Shown here: piece after piece, positions 1-12,749 of the stretch
Layout of the letters: every line of letters begins with the position of its first letter
Numbering within the stretch: position 1 is the first letter of the stretch
DNA from: Mastigias papua
Taxonomy: Eukaryota; Cnidaria; Scyphozoa; Rhizostomeae; Mastigiidae
NCBI GenBank assembly: GCA_964019165.1
Contig: OZ025272.1
Coordinates: 14,853,093-14,917,092, forward strand
Reading direction: 5' to 3'
DNA length: 64,000 nt
Notes under the pieces: generated by a model
What the model was told of the DNA's origin: nothing
Database searches by the model: none
The model's input: only the letters and a program-made list of their open reading frames with translations
Position numbers and translations under genes: made by a program

Positions 1-119
1 AAAGTACTACAGGAAGAAAAATAAACACATTGAGGGGAATAAATCCCAGCTGAATCTGTGTACTTTTATATCTTAACGTCTGGTTTACACATATTTGTTA
101 TAATTGCTCAAATCATTGT

Positions 120-290
120 GAATGACCCCAGCAATTTCAGTGATATCATTGATCTTGTGGAAACGTAAAATGAACGATTCTAGCAATCTCAATGATCCCA
201 GCGATCTTACGGAAGCCTGAACGGACGATTCTGGCGACCAGAAAGATGAGGAACGCTGGGATAGAAACTTGTGTTGTTTCGGTGATTTTT
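120..290. repeat. Dispersed repeat rich in AGCGATC words, left copy
   Basis: Two diverged ~58-bp subunits (GAATGACCCCAGCAATTTCA..., GAACGATTCTAGCAATCTCA...) both holding TGATCTTGTGG or GCGATCTTACGG. The same family is at 61365-61620, at the opposite end of the window. Confidence 0.6.
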
Positions 291-2598
291 ATCTTTGCGA
301 ATCACTAACTATTGTTCAGTTGATAACAATCAACAATCATTGTTCAATCAATTCACTTTAAGCAAACTGGCATCGCTCATTTGAAACATGAAAATAATGT
401 GTGTTGTCAAAAAAGCCTCTCTTAATCGCTTCACCCAAAGGCCACTGTTATCATCCGAATGTGAAGTAATAAATTTCCCTTATATAGGTTATGATCTTAA
501 TATTGCCAGTTTTCAATGTTAACAGTTCTTCAAACGTTGCTGTGCCCTGCGCATTCTAGCCCCTTTATCTTTTGTATACTCGAACAACAGCAATGTGGGT
601 GGGCGCAAACACTGACAAAAGTCTACGAGTTGTCGTAATGGATTTACTAATAAGAATGACAGCCATTAGTTATATCTGCATGGCAGTACTGAGTGGACAG
701 TCGAGCAGTGATGCTGTTATCTCTAGTCCCCATTTTCATGTTCTAGATCAGAACTAGGCATTGCACACACCGCGGGACGCATACCGCCATTCTGTTGACT
801 CTCGCCGACCCCTGAAGGGTTAATTGAAAAATTAAGTAAAGAATTGTTCTAATTTCATGTATTCATACACCAAAGCTGCTTTTATTTTATGGTAGTCTTT
901 ATTCACGCAACTTAACATAAAATTATTATAATGTAACTTGGAGTTCAGCCATTGCGCGCCTCTGACGTAGATCATTCCGTTAGTTTTATAGCTAGACAAT
1001 GTGACTCAACTAAACAGTAAGCGCACTCCCCATTCTGTTTACGTTTAAATAGCTTTTATTTCATTGATCCTTTTATGCGATTTATTTAATGTTTTCTGCG
1101 AAGACCCTAAATGCCAGCCGATGTTATCGCATTGACTTGAACGTCAACTGCCATTTGTTGTTTAAGGAAATTTGCATTTACGTCATCTCTCCTATCGTCG
1201 CACGCCTCTATGCTTACCGTTTTAAAAACAAACCGAGGCTACAAGCCCGAGTGAATGGTATGAATACAGCAGAAAACAAATCTTAATCCATTTGAAGGCC
1301 TTTGTTGTGATAGAATCCTTTGAGTTTTTACCAAATAATGTTTGTCTAAAGCAGTGCAATGAAGTCAATTGCTGTTGAGTAGTAATTGGCAGAATAGAGC
1401 TGTGACGTCATTTATAAAACAGTGCTCGTTTTTGTTATCCTTGTGTATGTATCCTTGTCAACAAAGTCGGAGAGACTTGCTTAGATTAATTCAATTCCAG
1501 ATGGTTGACAATTCAAAAGCGCGCTTTGATAGTGCCATGTTTTGTGCTGTAGAAAGCACAATGACCCAGTGGCCTTTTATGCGTCGCATCATGACAGCTC
1601 AGTACCATTCACAAACACGAAGACAAAACCACAATTGGTCATAGCCGAGCACTGAGATGATTGCGATGCTATTTTTGTAATCCCAGCCGACTCTTGCCGG
1701 TCAGGGACTATGCAGTTAGTTATAGCATGCCACGTCTATATCCCAACCTATATTGACATGGGTAAGATCGAGGGTTCAGCAGAGGACGTTGTCGTTTGAA
1801 GTCGTGGGGGTCCTTACGCACGGAAAACCCTTTTCTTTTCAGTTCCAATTATAGACAGAGATATTGGATACCACAAACAAGGCGATCACATCGAATAAAC
1901 GATATTTTGGCTTATAAGCTTAAAGGTATAAGTGGGCAAAGAATTGCCTATTCAACCACGCTCTGCAAAAATTCTAAAGAATTTCAATAGGCGAACAGCT
2001 CAATTCATTGCAGCAACAATAGGCAAGGCGGTTACAAATCGCGTAAGAACAACATTCCCTTTGAATCCCCCAAAAGCATGGCACAATGAGAGAGAAAAGG
2101 AAATCTTTTTCCTAGCAGATCAAATAAATCCCCGTGTATGCCTTTGTTATGTTTTCAATTCCTTTGTGATTTCCTTGCCGCTATTTGAAAGTCAAACTCA
2201 AACTAAATTGGGAAGGATAGCGCACATATGCATTGAATAATATTGACAGAAGCGAGGCTGTGATGTTGGCCGAGTGTCAGAAATTAAGCCGGCCCGTTCG
2301 TACTGACGGCTTAATTAAATAGGAGAAAACTGCAATTTGCGCTAGTTCGATATGCGCCACTTTCCTCGACAAGGCAAACTCCCAACTCAGTGAAATACAG
2401 CGGTACTAAGGCTACATCTACAATATTGAAATTGTCTACAAACAAGTTAATGCCTAGCGACTTTTGCAAGTCCTATACCGCGGTTCTTTGTTCTTGGCGC
2501 GCAACACTCGCCGACCTGCCTTACCAATTACGAATCTCCCATATTGCCGATACCTCAGCAAACTTGAGACGAATGGGGATTATTTTCATCGTATTTGC

Positions 2599-2960
2599 CT
2601 TATCATTTGCGCCAAAAATGTCGCATTAGATATCTAAAATCAGCTGTTCTATCATCAGCAGAATCATTGAACAGTCTCCCAGCTGGTGCTAAACGTGCAC
2701 CATCCCTGGCATCATTCAGATCTTATTTGTAGTTAGTCATTTTGCATTGGCGTCTTTCAGATCTTATTTGCAGTTAGTTAATTTATATAGGCCCATTTAA
2801 AACTTTAAGATGTAGACTTTTAAGATATGTAATTTCTTCTTCTTTTTTGTACCGTTTTGGCTTTTTGCTTAGAAGATAGACAGCCTCTTGGAAATCGGCT
2901 ATGTTGAATGTGCAAACTTCTGTAAATAACTGAATTGTATGTTTGGATGTATATGTTCAA
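2599..2960 (+). mobile_element. LINE 3' end: reverse transcriptase C-terminus and 3' UTR
   Basis: An open stretch reads LPYHLRQKCRIRYLKSA, then SLNSLPAGAKRAPSL and ASFRSYL followed by TAG at 2730. The pattern WNSLP..(R)xApSL..F(K/R)..L marks the extreme C-terminus of CR1/L2/jockey-like reverse transcriptases. A short tandem duplication of the segment around TTCAGATCTTATTTG (2715 and 2757) follows. The 3' limit is approximate. Confidence 0.6.
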
Positions 2961-3204
2961 ATACTGAAGCATCTATAAGCTATGCTGGTTGTGTACACGA
3001 AAACAAAGTATTTTTTATGAGTTTGTTAATGCTAGTTATACTTATTACTATTATTTAATCAACAAATGACAATGTAAGCTGTTAACATCATCTCCTGTAA
3101 AAAGATCTTGTTTCATATGTTGTTACCTAGTACAAGGAATTACAAATGAAACAACAAGAAATGAACCTCGAAATGAACCAATACCATTTATTCACCTTGT
3201 CACG

Positions 3205-3322
3205 TGAATCTATCCGCAACTGGTTATGTATTTCGGTCCAACTTTCGGGCGTTATCCGACGTTTCTTGCTCTGACGAGTGTCTAACGAAAGAGTACTTTC
3301 TGTATGCTAAAGAATGTTGCCA
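3205..3322 (+). mobile_element. Second copy of the hammerhead-bearing repeat, decayed
   Basis: It shares CACGTGAATCTAT, CGTTATCCGACGTTTC, CTCTGAC(A/G)A and GTATGCT in order with 45334-45430, so both belong to one family. Here the core CTGACGA (3271-3277) is intact and GAAA follows at 3287, but stem II (GTG/AAC) and stem I have lost pairs. Confidence 0.55.
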
Positions 3323-4143
3323 CTTTTTCTAGCAATACAGGCCCGTAAACAGTGGGGGAAGGGCTGGGTGGGTAGTGCTTCCAATACTTCGCTGAAATTG
3401 TATGCACTACCACTCCACCTCTGCTCCTTCAAGCCTGCCCAGCTGCCTACAAGTCTGCAGTAGCAATATCATATGAGGCGCAAATGTGAGGCCATGAGGG
3501 ACACGCAAAAAGGCACATTGCCTATGCCTTAAGTTAAAGAGAAGTGAGGGACACTCTTCGCTGTTTGTTTGGATAGTTCTTCAGTGAGGGAAAAAGGCAC
3601 ATTAAGCCCCTCCCATCGACGTAGCAGCGTTTTGTTGACAAGACGTGCGATATGAAAACGTACAAATGCAGCTGGTATGGAAAGATCCTCCAATCTTATC
3701 ACATGTATTTGGAAAGAAAAAGACTTTTCCAGAAAGGCTATCAACAGTAGATCTTCAAGTTTCTGTATAAAGCAAGTACCATATTTGTGATATGTGCTGT
3801 GCATGTTTTCTCTTTATCAGGAACCACTTTACAAGGAGCACATAAAAGACAAATGTCTAGTGTACTTTTCAAGGTCATGAATTTTTTTATCACTGCAAGC
3901 TATCGAGAGATAGAAAGCCAGTTGCAGTCATTGCAGTCAAATTCGTGAGTACTCCCAGTAGCAACAGTCTTTTTTGGAACCAATTCATAGCAAAATCCCG
4001 CAAATCAATTCAACTAATATGTGCCATTTTCAGGCCACAAAATGAACGGTTGGTAATGAGTTAGGAGCATTTTAACTCTATGGCACCATTTGGTACACTT
4101 AGGCCCAAAAAAGAATCCTCATAATGGTAACAAAAGTTTAGGC

Positions 4144-4260
4144 CAGTGTTGCCCAAATTGGGGTCTGCGGTCTTCTGAGGGACTGTCAAGTTCTCTAGGG
4201 AACCGCCAAGGGTTTCCAAAGTACCATTAAAGGGTTCAGAGGACTGAGGGAGGTTGCTGT
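4144..4260 (+). mobile_element. Possible hAT terminus
   Basis: CAGTGTTGCCCAAATTGGGG followed by several diverged blocks of GGG.(A/C)C(T/C)..CAAG resembles the ends of Charlie-type hAT elements (CAGTGTTTCCCAAAGTGGGG in general form). The opposite end was not found, so this is a fragment at best. Confidence 0.35.
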
Positions 4261-6103
4261 CGCTCGTTCGATTCGTTGTTTCATAAACCTGCATCATTGC
4301 TGATATTTGGCTTCCGAGGAAGTATATATGTCACAACATACATCTTTTTCTCTAGGGGGCCCTGATTTCAAAAGGTATGTTGTAAGAGACTGCCATATAT
4401 GATTATTTGAAAAGTTTCGAAAATATTGTTGTAGATATATTATCAAGGAAAAGCCTCAAAAACGTTGGTTTCATTTCTAAGTTCCTACAATGCTATGTTT
4501 AATACTAAACAACCTGCTTCAACATTTTAGACCTGTTTCTATGCAAATCAGTTGTCAGCTCTGTGATCATCAAAATGGAGGAAATAGTAATAATAATAAA
4601 AATAATACTCAATTTTAACAGGATAAAGATATGTAAACTATTATGAAATTATTGCCATCAATGTTTGACTTGTAAAAAGAAAAAAAATTTTTATGAGGAG
4701 CATGAAAATATGCTACAATTGCTGGTCCACGAATCTGTCGAACAGTGCCCACACTTAAGAAGTATCGCCCACAATCTTTTCAAAGGCAGATATATCATTC
4801 GATATCCTCGCATGAGGAAAAACTTCATTAAAAAATCTTCGCGCACATTTAGATGGAGCCTGCACTGGTGTATTCAGATCATGTTTTCGGTGCGGTATTG
4901 CAACATATCAACAGTAGATCTCTCCTAAATTTGACTCATTTATTTTCGCACTGACGAATGCTTATCTTGATATGAATGCATTTCTGATTGCTTTATCTGA
5001 GGTATCGTTATATTAGATTAGAATTCGATAGCCAGACCACTAATATCCACCGAATTCCACTCATTGTTAAATAGCTGTGTTCCATGCACTTCATCTACCA
5101 CTCCTGCCTAAATCCATTGCAACTTGCTTGGAACACGTTGATAGGAAGCTGTTGGTCCATGCAGGCTCATTAACATTGATTTGGCATTAGCGCTTGAAAT
5201 TTGGACAAAATAGGAGACTACAATAGTTTACATGTTCCGATTCTCTGATGAAAACAATGTCCCCTAACCACGGTTAGTAGATTACTGGCCTACATTTTGC
5301 GATTCGTTGCCATTGAAAGACAGGAAGTATTGAACTCCTATCGCCCAAATATAATTTCCTTCAAGATCCTTTCCAGAATCTCTCTGGTGTATTGATTGTG
5401 TTAATCGATTATGGAAGTGCAAAGAGTTTAATGCTTTCACAAGTGGCTGCTTGATTTTTTCGCCAACATTTTTTTTACTGTAGCAACGTTCTTTTGAATT
5501 GTCTCATGTAGACTTTCTGTAATACTACTTTCCTCACACCAAAGAAACTATTCATATGTTAAAGCAACTCTCTTTTAACTGTAAGCAAAACTGCCTTTCA
5601 TGAAATTCGTATTACCAGGCAGTCCGAATGGCAAAATGAGAAAAGGGATACATATAAATTGAAGTAACAGTTCCTTTGTATATGATTGATAAATTGGAGG
5701 AATTGATTTTCAGAATGATGAAATAAATGCATATTTAGGCAAAGCGATCAAAAGGGCTCGACCATTCATTCAACGAGCACACTAAATCAAGCCGCTATGT
5801 ACTGTACATATTTGCAATGGAAAGCAAACATTAGCATTTGCAGAGCTCCTAACTGCAAAAATGGTACTCGTGTTTATTTATGGTCAAGTGAGTCCTAACA
5901 GAATGACACTGGATTTCAACAATATACTTCCCCTCTGCTAGAGCTATACCAAGAAAGGTTTGCTGGGCGTATAGATTTTAATAGCACAAGCACTGGTGAA
6001 AAGGGCATTGGAAGAAGGCACAATAACATGTCACTTGCTGAAGACACTACTTCGTGAGTGAAGGAGCCAGTAGTGGGTCCCATAATGGCTTTCTCTTCAT
6101 GGG

Positions 6104-6150
6104 AAGCAGGAGCGTGGGAAGCAGGAGCGTGGGAAGCAGGACCTCAACTA
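6104..6150. repeat. Short 17-bp tandem repeat, 3 copies
   Basis: GGGAAGCAGGAGCGT words repeat three times with 17-bp spacing. Minor simple repeat. Confidence 0.8.
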
Positions 6151-7425
6151 GGCATTTTCGAAGGCAAGAGTTTAATCCATAGAAATAGAAAGAAGTTCTA
6201 AAGGATACAGTCTACAATGCCTTTTTCAGATTTGATAATGAACGAAATACAAGCAGGGATTATCATGATTTCGTTACTTTCAAGCTTCATGATGATTATG
6301 CGCAGATTTACTTAAAAAGCAATTTAAACCGTCTGAAAATTTCCAAGGAATCAGACTTCTATTTTGTGAGAAAAGTGCAGGGATCTAAGTCCTCAAGATC
6401 TCTTGAAGTTGAACGCTCCGTGTAAGAAATTGAAATCTTCGTAAAATTTGGCATTGAATTGGACGTAAGGCACTCTCTCCACAGTTTATATAGCAAGGGC
6501 TATATCTTCCTGAACTAAACCACCTTCTACTAAATAATTAAGCATTTAATACTTCAATATCTGACAGACGGCAATAAGCAGTTGAAACTATGATATTGCA
6601 GATATTGTCAGAAAGAGCAGCAATATGGTACCAATATTAATTTGGTAGAATCGCAAATGAACAATTTCAGTTTTGCATCCTAATATGATCGTAACAATCT
6701 CCCTCCTCTAACAATACACGCAAAATAGGTTGTTATAAAGCAGAGAGGATGAACGCTCTCGGTATAATCCTTCATCACAAAACAAGCAATACCGCACAAA
6801 ACAGATCACACTAGGACGCATAGACGTAGTTCTTCGAAAAGGGTGAAGCTCTATGAAGCAGCTGTGTATATAAAAAAATTAATGCCATAACGACGACCAA
6901 TAGAGATTTTGATTAAGATGATTGTGACAACAATTGTTATTGATAGTGATTTGCGCAATAAGTATTGATACGATGGTTATTCTTAGTGAAGAACTTCTAT
7001 TTACGATCCTCATAGCTGATTGTTCTATATCCCTATTATCTTTGCTACTGTGTTGATCTTGGGTTATCATTCACCAATAGGCGAGAAAGAGGTCGTTTTT
7101 GCTTTTAGCAGTAATGATCAAATATAGGAACGAATATATATTTGCTGATGTATTGTTGTATAGACTATGAGCAGCGTTTTATGGATCAGTTCTCTTTCAT
7201 CAAGACATTTACCTGCTCGGTCTAATAGATTTAATTTAATGGGTCCTTCTTAATAAAAGGTCTTGCAAACCCATCTTTACTAAGATCGGTCTTGGTGCAA
7301 GCGTCATAGTAGGAACAACATTTGCCTCTCCCTAGCATAACTACAGGGAATGGCCATCAGGCATTCATATGTTTGAGAATTCGTCACAAATGCGCATTTG
7401 AACTCAAGTTTGTTTGCCTTCACCA

Positions 7426-7650
7426 ACGTCATCATCATCATCACCACCATCACCACCACTACCACCACCATCACCACCGCCACCATTACCACCACCACCA
7501 CCACCATCACCACCACCATCATCATCATCACCACCACCACCACCACCACCGCCATCATCATCATCATCATCATCACCACCACCACCATCATCATCACAAC
7601 CACCACCATCATCATCACCACCACCACCACCACCACCACCACCACCACCA
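7426..7650. repeat. (CAC/CAT)n compound trinucleotide array
   Basis: About 225 bp of interrupted CAC and CAT triplets. All the long His-, Pro/Ser-, Thr/Ile-, Val/Met-coding frames here are products of this array and not genes. Confidence 0.95.
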
Positions 7651-8326
7651 TCCTTATCACCAAGTTCACATAGTGAAGACTTGATTTCAGGTATCTATTA
7701 TGTGCAGTACAAATAACAAGCCCCAAATATGTCTATACGTAAACGAGTTAGAACTCGAATCAACACTTAGAATATGAACTTCCTCATTTAACCTGTCTTC
7801 TACATATAATTCAAAGAAAGCAACTGCTATAGTGCTATGCTTCCCTAGTTCTGGTGTTTGCAATCATCCCTCCTCCTGCCAGATATCATCCGAGCACTTG
7901 TCAGTAAGATCAGTTTAAATTAAACTACCTGCACAAGCACACACAACATTAACTAATATACTTTTTATATTTTAAATGATATGATTGACATCTTCGCCAG
8001 TACTAATGAAGATATCGACCAAAACGTCCTCAATGTTAGAAAATGCATTAGAGCAACATGCACACTTTTTTTAAAAGAATGCCTAACTTTTGCTGAACGT
8101 CAATATTCTAAAATGTTATTGATTTTGAGCCTAACAATATTCTTAAATAAATTCTTACATTTTAGTGGTTTTGAGCCACGATATTCTTATAAACTATATT
8201 CCTATAAAAAAGGCATTTGTTAACAAGCTGGAGAATCTCATAGAAATTTACTAACAGATAACTAACAGATTCATCATGATTCTGATGAAACTGTTAACGA
8301 AATGTCAACGAGCTGATTTTTTCTGG

Positions 8327-8437
<111 letters not shown>

Positions 8438-8649
8438 TACATGTGCTGTTTGTACCTGGAGTGTTATTTATGATGCATACGCAAGTGGAAAGCTTGAAAA
8501 ACTCGCGTAGACACAACACACACACACACACTCACACAAACACACGCACACACAAAACTTCGACATATTAGAGACCTTGAAATGCACCATAGCGATAGAG
8601 GGATGGTATCTTCTTCGCAAGATGAAATGAGAGAAATTGACGACAATTG

Positions 8650-11063
8650 AGAGTGAAATTATCTGCTTATCCGATATTCTTCTACTCAGCTTTTTATCCA
8701 TGTGAAAAATCTATTTAGTTATAATTCCAAGGATCTAACGCGTAACACCACACACATAAAATACCAATTTTATGCGAAATTGTATCATTTACTATAGCAT
8801 GAATTTTCGTCCATCTTGTGGATACAAAAATCCAAGCTAGCAGGAACATCAAATGACTGAATTGTCCAAACGTTCCTGATAGTTAAACTTAGATTTACCA
8901 TTCAAGCTGTCGAATAGAGAGTTATTTATTGTTTTTAATAGCCACGAGGCAGTTGAGTTTCCAGAGAAAACATCAAAAACTGGTGCTGTTAAGATTATCT
9001 TATGAACCTGAAATCTGCATATATTCAACACCAAGCACATTTAATATCAAATTTCGTCGGGTAAAATGGTACTAGTTGACTAAATTGAAAGGAAAAGCAC
9101 AAAACTTTCTTTCTGATTCATTTGTCCTGGAAATACTAGCCAGAGGAAAATGGTGTTATATATCTTTTGATCACTTGAATGGAGAATCCAACAGTATGGA
9201 ATAACTGCTAGCTGTTAAAGCAGGTTGAAATAGCTGGTGCTATCAATTAAAGCAAATGTGCTGGTATAAGACACGGCCGAGTTTCGATTCTAATGTGGTG
9301 TCATGCTTGGACCACGTGGAGATTCTAACTGTTACGTTTCCATGGTTACAATGAGAGCAAATACTGAAAAATCTTGAACTGTTTTACGGCTCAAATAAAA
9401 ATGAACGACATTAAAAAATAAATGTCTCCCTTGTAAAGGATGTATAAAGTCCAGTACTACAAACTAATTTATTAAGAACAAAGATGCAAGATCAGCTCCT
9501 GTCTATGTTTAAAACCAATAAAATGATATTAAATAGTGGTACAAATGTGTACTCTTGTGTAAATTCATAAATACAGATTTTCCGAAAGGAGTACCAATCT
9601 ACTACTCATCTAATAGCTGTCTTAGTCCGCATTTCGGATTGCAAGGGACACAGAATGTTGCTACTCAAAAGCTCTTTTAACCATAGTGCCATTTCTTCTA
9701 AGGTCAAAGCTACATGAAAATATTCAAAATTCCTGTAGGCCAACGTATGTACTAACAGCTCACATTTACGTCCGCAAATGTACATAGGCAGAAATGAAAA
9801 GGACGGTTTTCAGAAAGTATCCTAGTATATTCTATAAAGCATTTACGATTTGGCAATGGTTGGTAGCAAGTGGTGCACCTTGAAACCCGAAATAATATGC
9901 TGGCCCTTTCATCAAAGGCATTCAACTACTTCATTCAGTATATTCCACAGAAAGGCCACTGCGCCAGTGCCATAGAAGGCTATAAACTGATTACTCACTT
10001 TGTCTTTTTCAAAAATGCCTTACAAAGATTATATAAATGCCATCCATTTTATAACTGTCAGCTTTTAGGAAGTAAATGTTGCTTATTACTACTGTGTACA
10101 CTGCCCTCTGTTAACGTGCGGAAACCAAACATCACATATGGGAAGAATTCATAGACTATGGTATTTGTACAGTTAAACACGAAAATAAACATAAGGGTAC
10201 GGTCAAAGGCTGGGAATTTCGATTCCTCTATAAATGATGAGACTTAAACATTTAGGAAGCTGCAGTCAGTAACCGTATACCTAATTCCATTTAGGCAAAG
10301 ACGGCAAAAGGTCTCCTTCGATGTCTATATCTGACTTAGATAGCCAAGGCCCCTTTATCTACAGTAAAGTAAAAAGCTGCACTGAGTAGAAAAATTATCT
10401 GAAATGGTTTTCATTCTTAGAACCTCGGTTCAAATAGCACAGACGTTATCATACAAGGAGGATATGAAACCGGGTATTTGTAAATAAAACAAACACAGGG
10501 AACATTAATTCAAAGCAAAAAGCACTTTACAACAGGGTCAGTTCTTTGTATCTAAAATGCTATTGTGAGACTATGTACATTAGATAAAAACGCCATTATG
10601 ATTTGTGTGGTTTCAGATTGTTTAATCGGCGTTTGTACGTTGTGGTTGCTCGGGTTGTTTTTCAAAACTGAATACTGTCTACAACTTTGCTATGGCACAG
10701 GTAATTCTCGAAGACAAAAAACATAAAAAACGTTACGTTCACTGGCTTTGATTGCATTACAATAAAAAGGCCACCATACAATTGGCTCTCACGTGCCCTT
10801 CCCAACTGCACTAAACAAATGTACAACTAGCAAATTGAAAATGCTCTTGCACCAGAGGTGATATTAAGCAATACTCTTTAAACGGATAAGACAGCACGGC
10901 AAATACGAGCCGGTTCTCAAGCCTCCACATTTGAGAATGCTCTTGTCATTTACACAGAAACAATGCCATTTACAGAAAAGTCCCCCTTCTATTTAACGAC
11001 CTTATGCACAATAACATATTGCATAAGCAATAATAACAACAATGTACAGGAAGGAGAACGAAT
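8650..11063. other. Intergenic or SoxB 3' region, no gene seen
   Basis: Downstream of the SoxB stop. It may hold the 3' UTR (an ATTAAA on the minus strand at about 10619 is one candidate signal), but nothing decides where it ends. No repeat or exon recognised; open frames are short and lack splice context. Confidence 0.5.
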
Positions 11064-12026
11064 TTACAGTAAGACTGGGACGTAAGCGACTTGCCTTGAA
11101 ACGTCTTGCTGTGGTTGCCAAACTCTACCTCCAGATGACGACTGCATATTTTCAGAAGGTGTTGTATAGCTGCCAGAGGTTGTATTTGTCCCCAGATTTG
11201 CCTTGCTGATTACAGCATCGGTTGACGATATAACTGATCTCTGTTGGTCTTCAGCTGAAGGGTACCGTAGCTGGGTCGTCGTCTGTTGGGGTTGCTGCCC
11301 CTGTGCTTGTTGTTGTTGGACAGGGGGGCTTGAGTATGGACTGGGCTGTGTGGGGTAGCTGTAATGTTTTGCAGCGCCATTCATATAATCACTTCGGTAC
11401 GAATGTGCTGGGCTCTCTGGTGCAGAGACCATCGTAGTTGTGGGATACCTCTGGCTAGATATTGAGTTTGGGGATGGCGAGCTGTTGGCATTCTGGGATA
11501 AATTCATGCTACCCATGTTGAAATTGGGGTAGATAACAGGATACGTGGGAGCCATCGAAGGGTGAAATGGGTTTCCAGCCTGGTTTAGTTTAGCATACAT
11601 AGAATCAGCCCCTTGCATACTGGGGTGGCTCATAGGGAAGTTCATACCTTGAGATAGCTGTGCCATTGCACCAGGAAACTTCCCATCCATACCCATCATT
11701 GCAGCGTTGACTGGGTTAGGATATGAAGGGTACAGTATATCTTTTTTGATTTGTTTTGGCTTACGTCTTTTTGGCTTGTATTTGTAATCAGGGTGCTCTT
11801 GAATGTGAACTGCTTGCAATCTTTTCGACTCATCTATAAATGGCTTTTTCTCCTGCTCTGTCAAACCTTTCCATATAGCGCCAAGTCGCTTTGAAATTTC
11901 CGAGTTGTGCATTCGCGGATTTTCCTGTGCCATCTTTCTCCTCATGCCACGAGACCAGACCATAAATGCATTCATTGGTCTTTTAACATGAGTGGCCTCA
12001 CTGGTAGCTGGATCTGTTTTGCCCAT
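11064..12026 (-). CDS. SoxB-like HMG-box transcription factor, complete single coding exon
   Basis: This 320-residue protein is a sequence-specific DNA-bending transcription factor of the SOX family, expected to act in the nucleus. The HMG box spans about residues 13-91 and contains the SOX core RPMNAFMVW (16-24), the stretch [10 protein letters not shown] (40-49) typical of group B, Trp52, and a basic tail after [12 protein letters not shown] (78-89) that resembles the C-terminal nuclear localisation signal. The remaining ~230 residues are Pro/Ser/Gln/Tyr/Met-rich, with a Gln-rich patch ([12 protein letters not shown]), as in SoxB transactivation regions. The ATG has A at -3 and G at +4, and an AG acceptor lies 11 bases before it, so this start is well supported. 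Group B is the best fit. Met28 and Ile51 replace the Gln and Glu usual in SoxB, so orthology to a particular SoxB subgroup is open. No clear polyadenylation signal was assigned. Confidence 0.95.
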   Translation of the reverse strand: MGKTDPATSEATHVKRPMNAFMVWSRGMRRKMAQENPRMHNSEISKRLGAIWKGLTEQEKKPFIDESKRLQAVHIQEHPDYKYKPKRRKPKQIKKDILYPSYPNPVNAAMMGMDGKFPGAMAQLSQGMNFPMSHPSMQGADSMYAKLNQAGNPFHPSMAPTYPVIYPNFNMGSMNLSQNANSSPSPNSISSQRYPTTTMVSAPESPAHSYRSDYMNGAAKHYSYPTQPSPYSSPPVQQQQAQGQQPQQTTTQLRYPSAEDQQRSVISSTDAVISKANLGTNTTSGSYTTPSENMQSSSGGRVWQPQQDVSRQVAYVPVLL

Positions 12027-12037
12027 CCTCTATGATT

Positions 12038-12373
12038 CTGATTTATATATCAAAATTAAATTTGCACATCCACTATGACAACAGTCTGCTGTTCTCGTCC
12101 TCTTTAATGATAAAAAAAACCAATTGCATATGAAAGCAGAATGTATTGTGAATGTCCAACGATAAGAGAGGATCAAACAACCATTGTCTGCATAGCGCGA
12201 TATTAAAGTATTCAACTTGAATAGCTGTGTGTTCAAACGAATTGTTCCAAGTCAAAGATGTCTTTTGACACAAGTGATTATTGACCTGCCTATTTCAATC
12301 TGGTCAAAGAATAGATCTGAAGAATGAGTTTGTATTGGCAAATGCTTCGCAGAATTGTCTTCAGAACACTTAC
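12038..12373 (-). other. Intron in the 5' UTR of the SoxB-like gene
   Basis: On the minus strand the donor reads AAGAAC|gtaagtg (12374/12373), close to consensus, and the acceptor reads tataaatcag|AATCATAG (12038/12037), leaving 11 untranslated bases before the ATG. The 336-bp interval has stops in all frames. This implies a non-coding first exon whose lower border is 12374; its upstream end (transcription start) is not determined. The splice sites are seen directly; their use is inferred. Confidence 0.6.
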
Positions 12374-12633
12374 GTTCTTGTGGTTATTCTTCCTTTATTC
12401 GATAGGAATAGTTTATTGACTGCAATAAGTCCCCAAGCCGATGCCCAGGATTGATAAATCCAGCCCGCGCGCTCACTTCACCTGAAGTTTGATACACCGA
12501 TAACTTGGCTGCGGCTTCGTGCTTCGACGCAAATAGTCAAGAATGAGTAATATTCGTTCGGATAAATACACGCCTTTTTTAGGCGTGATGCTGACAGGCG
12601 GGAAAATGAAATAACACGAACCATGACAGGTTA

Positions 12634-12647
12634 ATTTGCATGACAAT
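12634..12647 (-). promoter_or_regulatory. SOX-POU (octamer) composite site upstream of the SoxB-like gene
   Basis: The minus strand reads ATTGTCATGCAAAT, which is the SOX half-site ATTGT joined at the usual spacing to the POU octamer ATGCAAAT. The composite consensus known from mammalian SOX2/OCT4 targets is CATTGTNATGCAAAT; only the first base (G for C) differs. It lies about 610 bp upstream of the ATG and about 260 bp upstream of the inferred first-exon donor. The match is seen; autoregulation by a SoxB/POU pair is inference. Confidence 0.55.
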
Positions 12648-12706
12648 CACATCCAACCAAAACGTGCAAATTATTTCATTTGAATTATTCATGCGGCAAG
12701 AATGAG

Positions 12707-12738
12707 CCAATCAGATCCCTCCTAAGGGATATGGCGGC
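12707..12738. promoter_or_regulatory. CCAAT box and YY1-like motif in the SoxB upstream region
   Basis: CCAATCAG (12707-12714) is a good NF-Y/CCAAT site, and ATGGCGGC (12731-12738) matches the YY1 core; both read on the plus strand. They sit 60-100 bp upstream of the SOX-POU composite site. Either could belong to the SoxB promoter or to an unseen divergent transcript. Short motifs like these occur by chance. Confidence 0.25.
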
Positions 12739-12749
12739 AGGTCTAACGT

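Noticed and set aside
7304..7726. Open frames coding His-, Val/Met-, Thr- or Pro/Ser-rich proteins on both strands
   Set aside because: They are translations of the (CAC/CAT)n array; all frames are open because the repeat lacks stops.
8276..8320. CTGATGA ... GAAA near 8282 as another hammerhead
   Set aside because: The intervening bases cannot form stem II and no stem I or III is visible.
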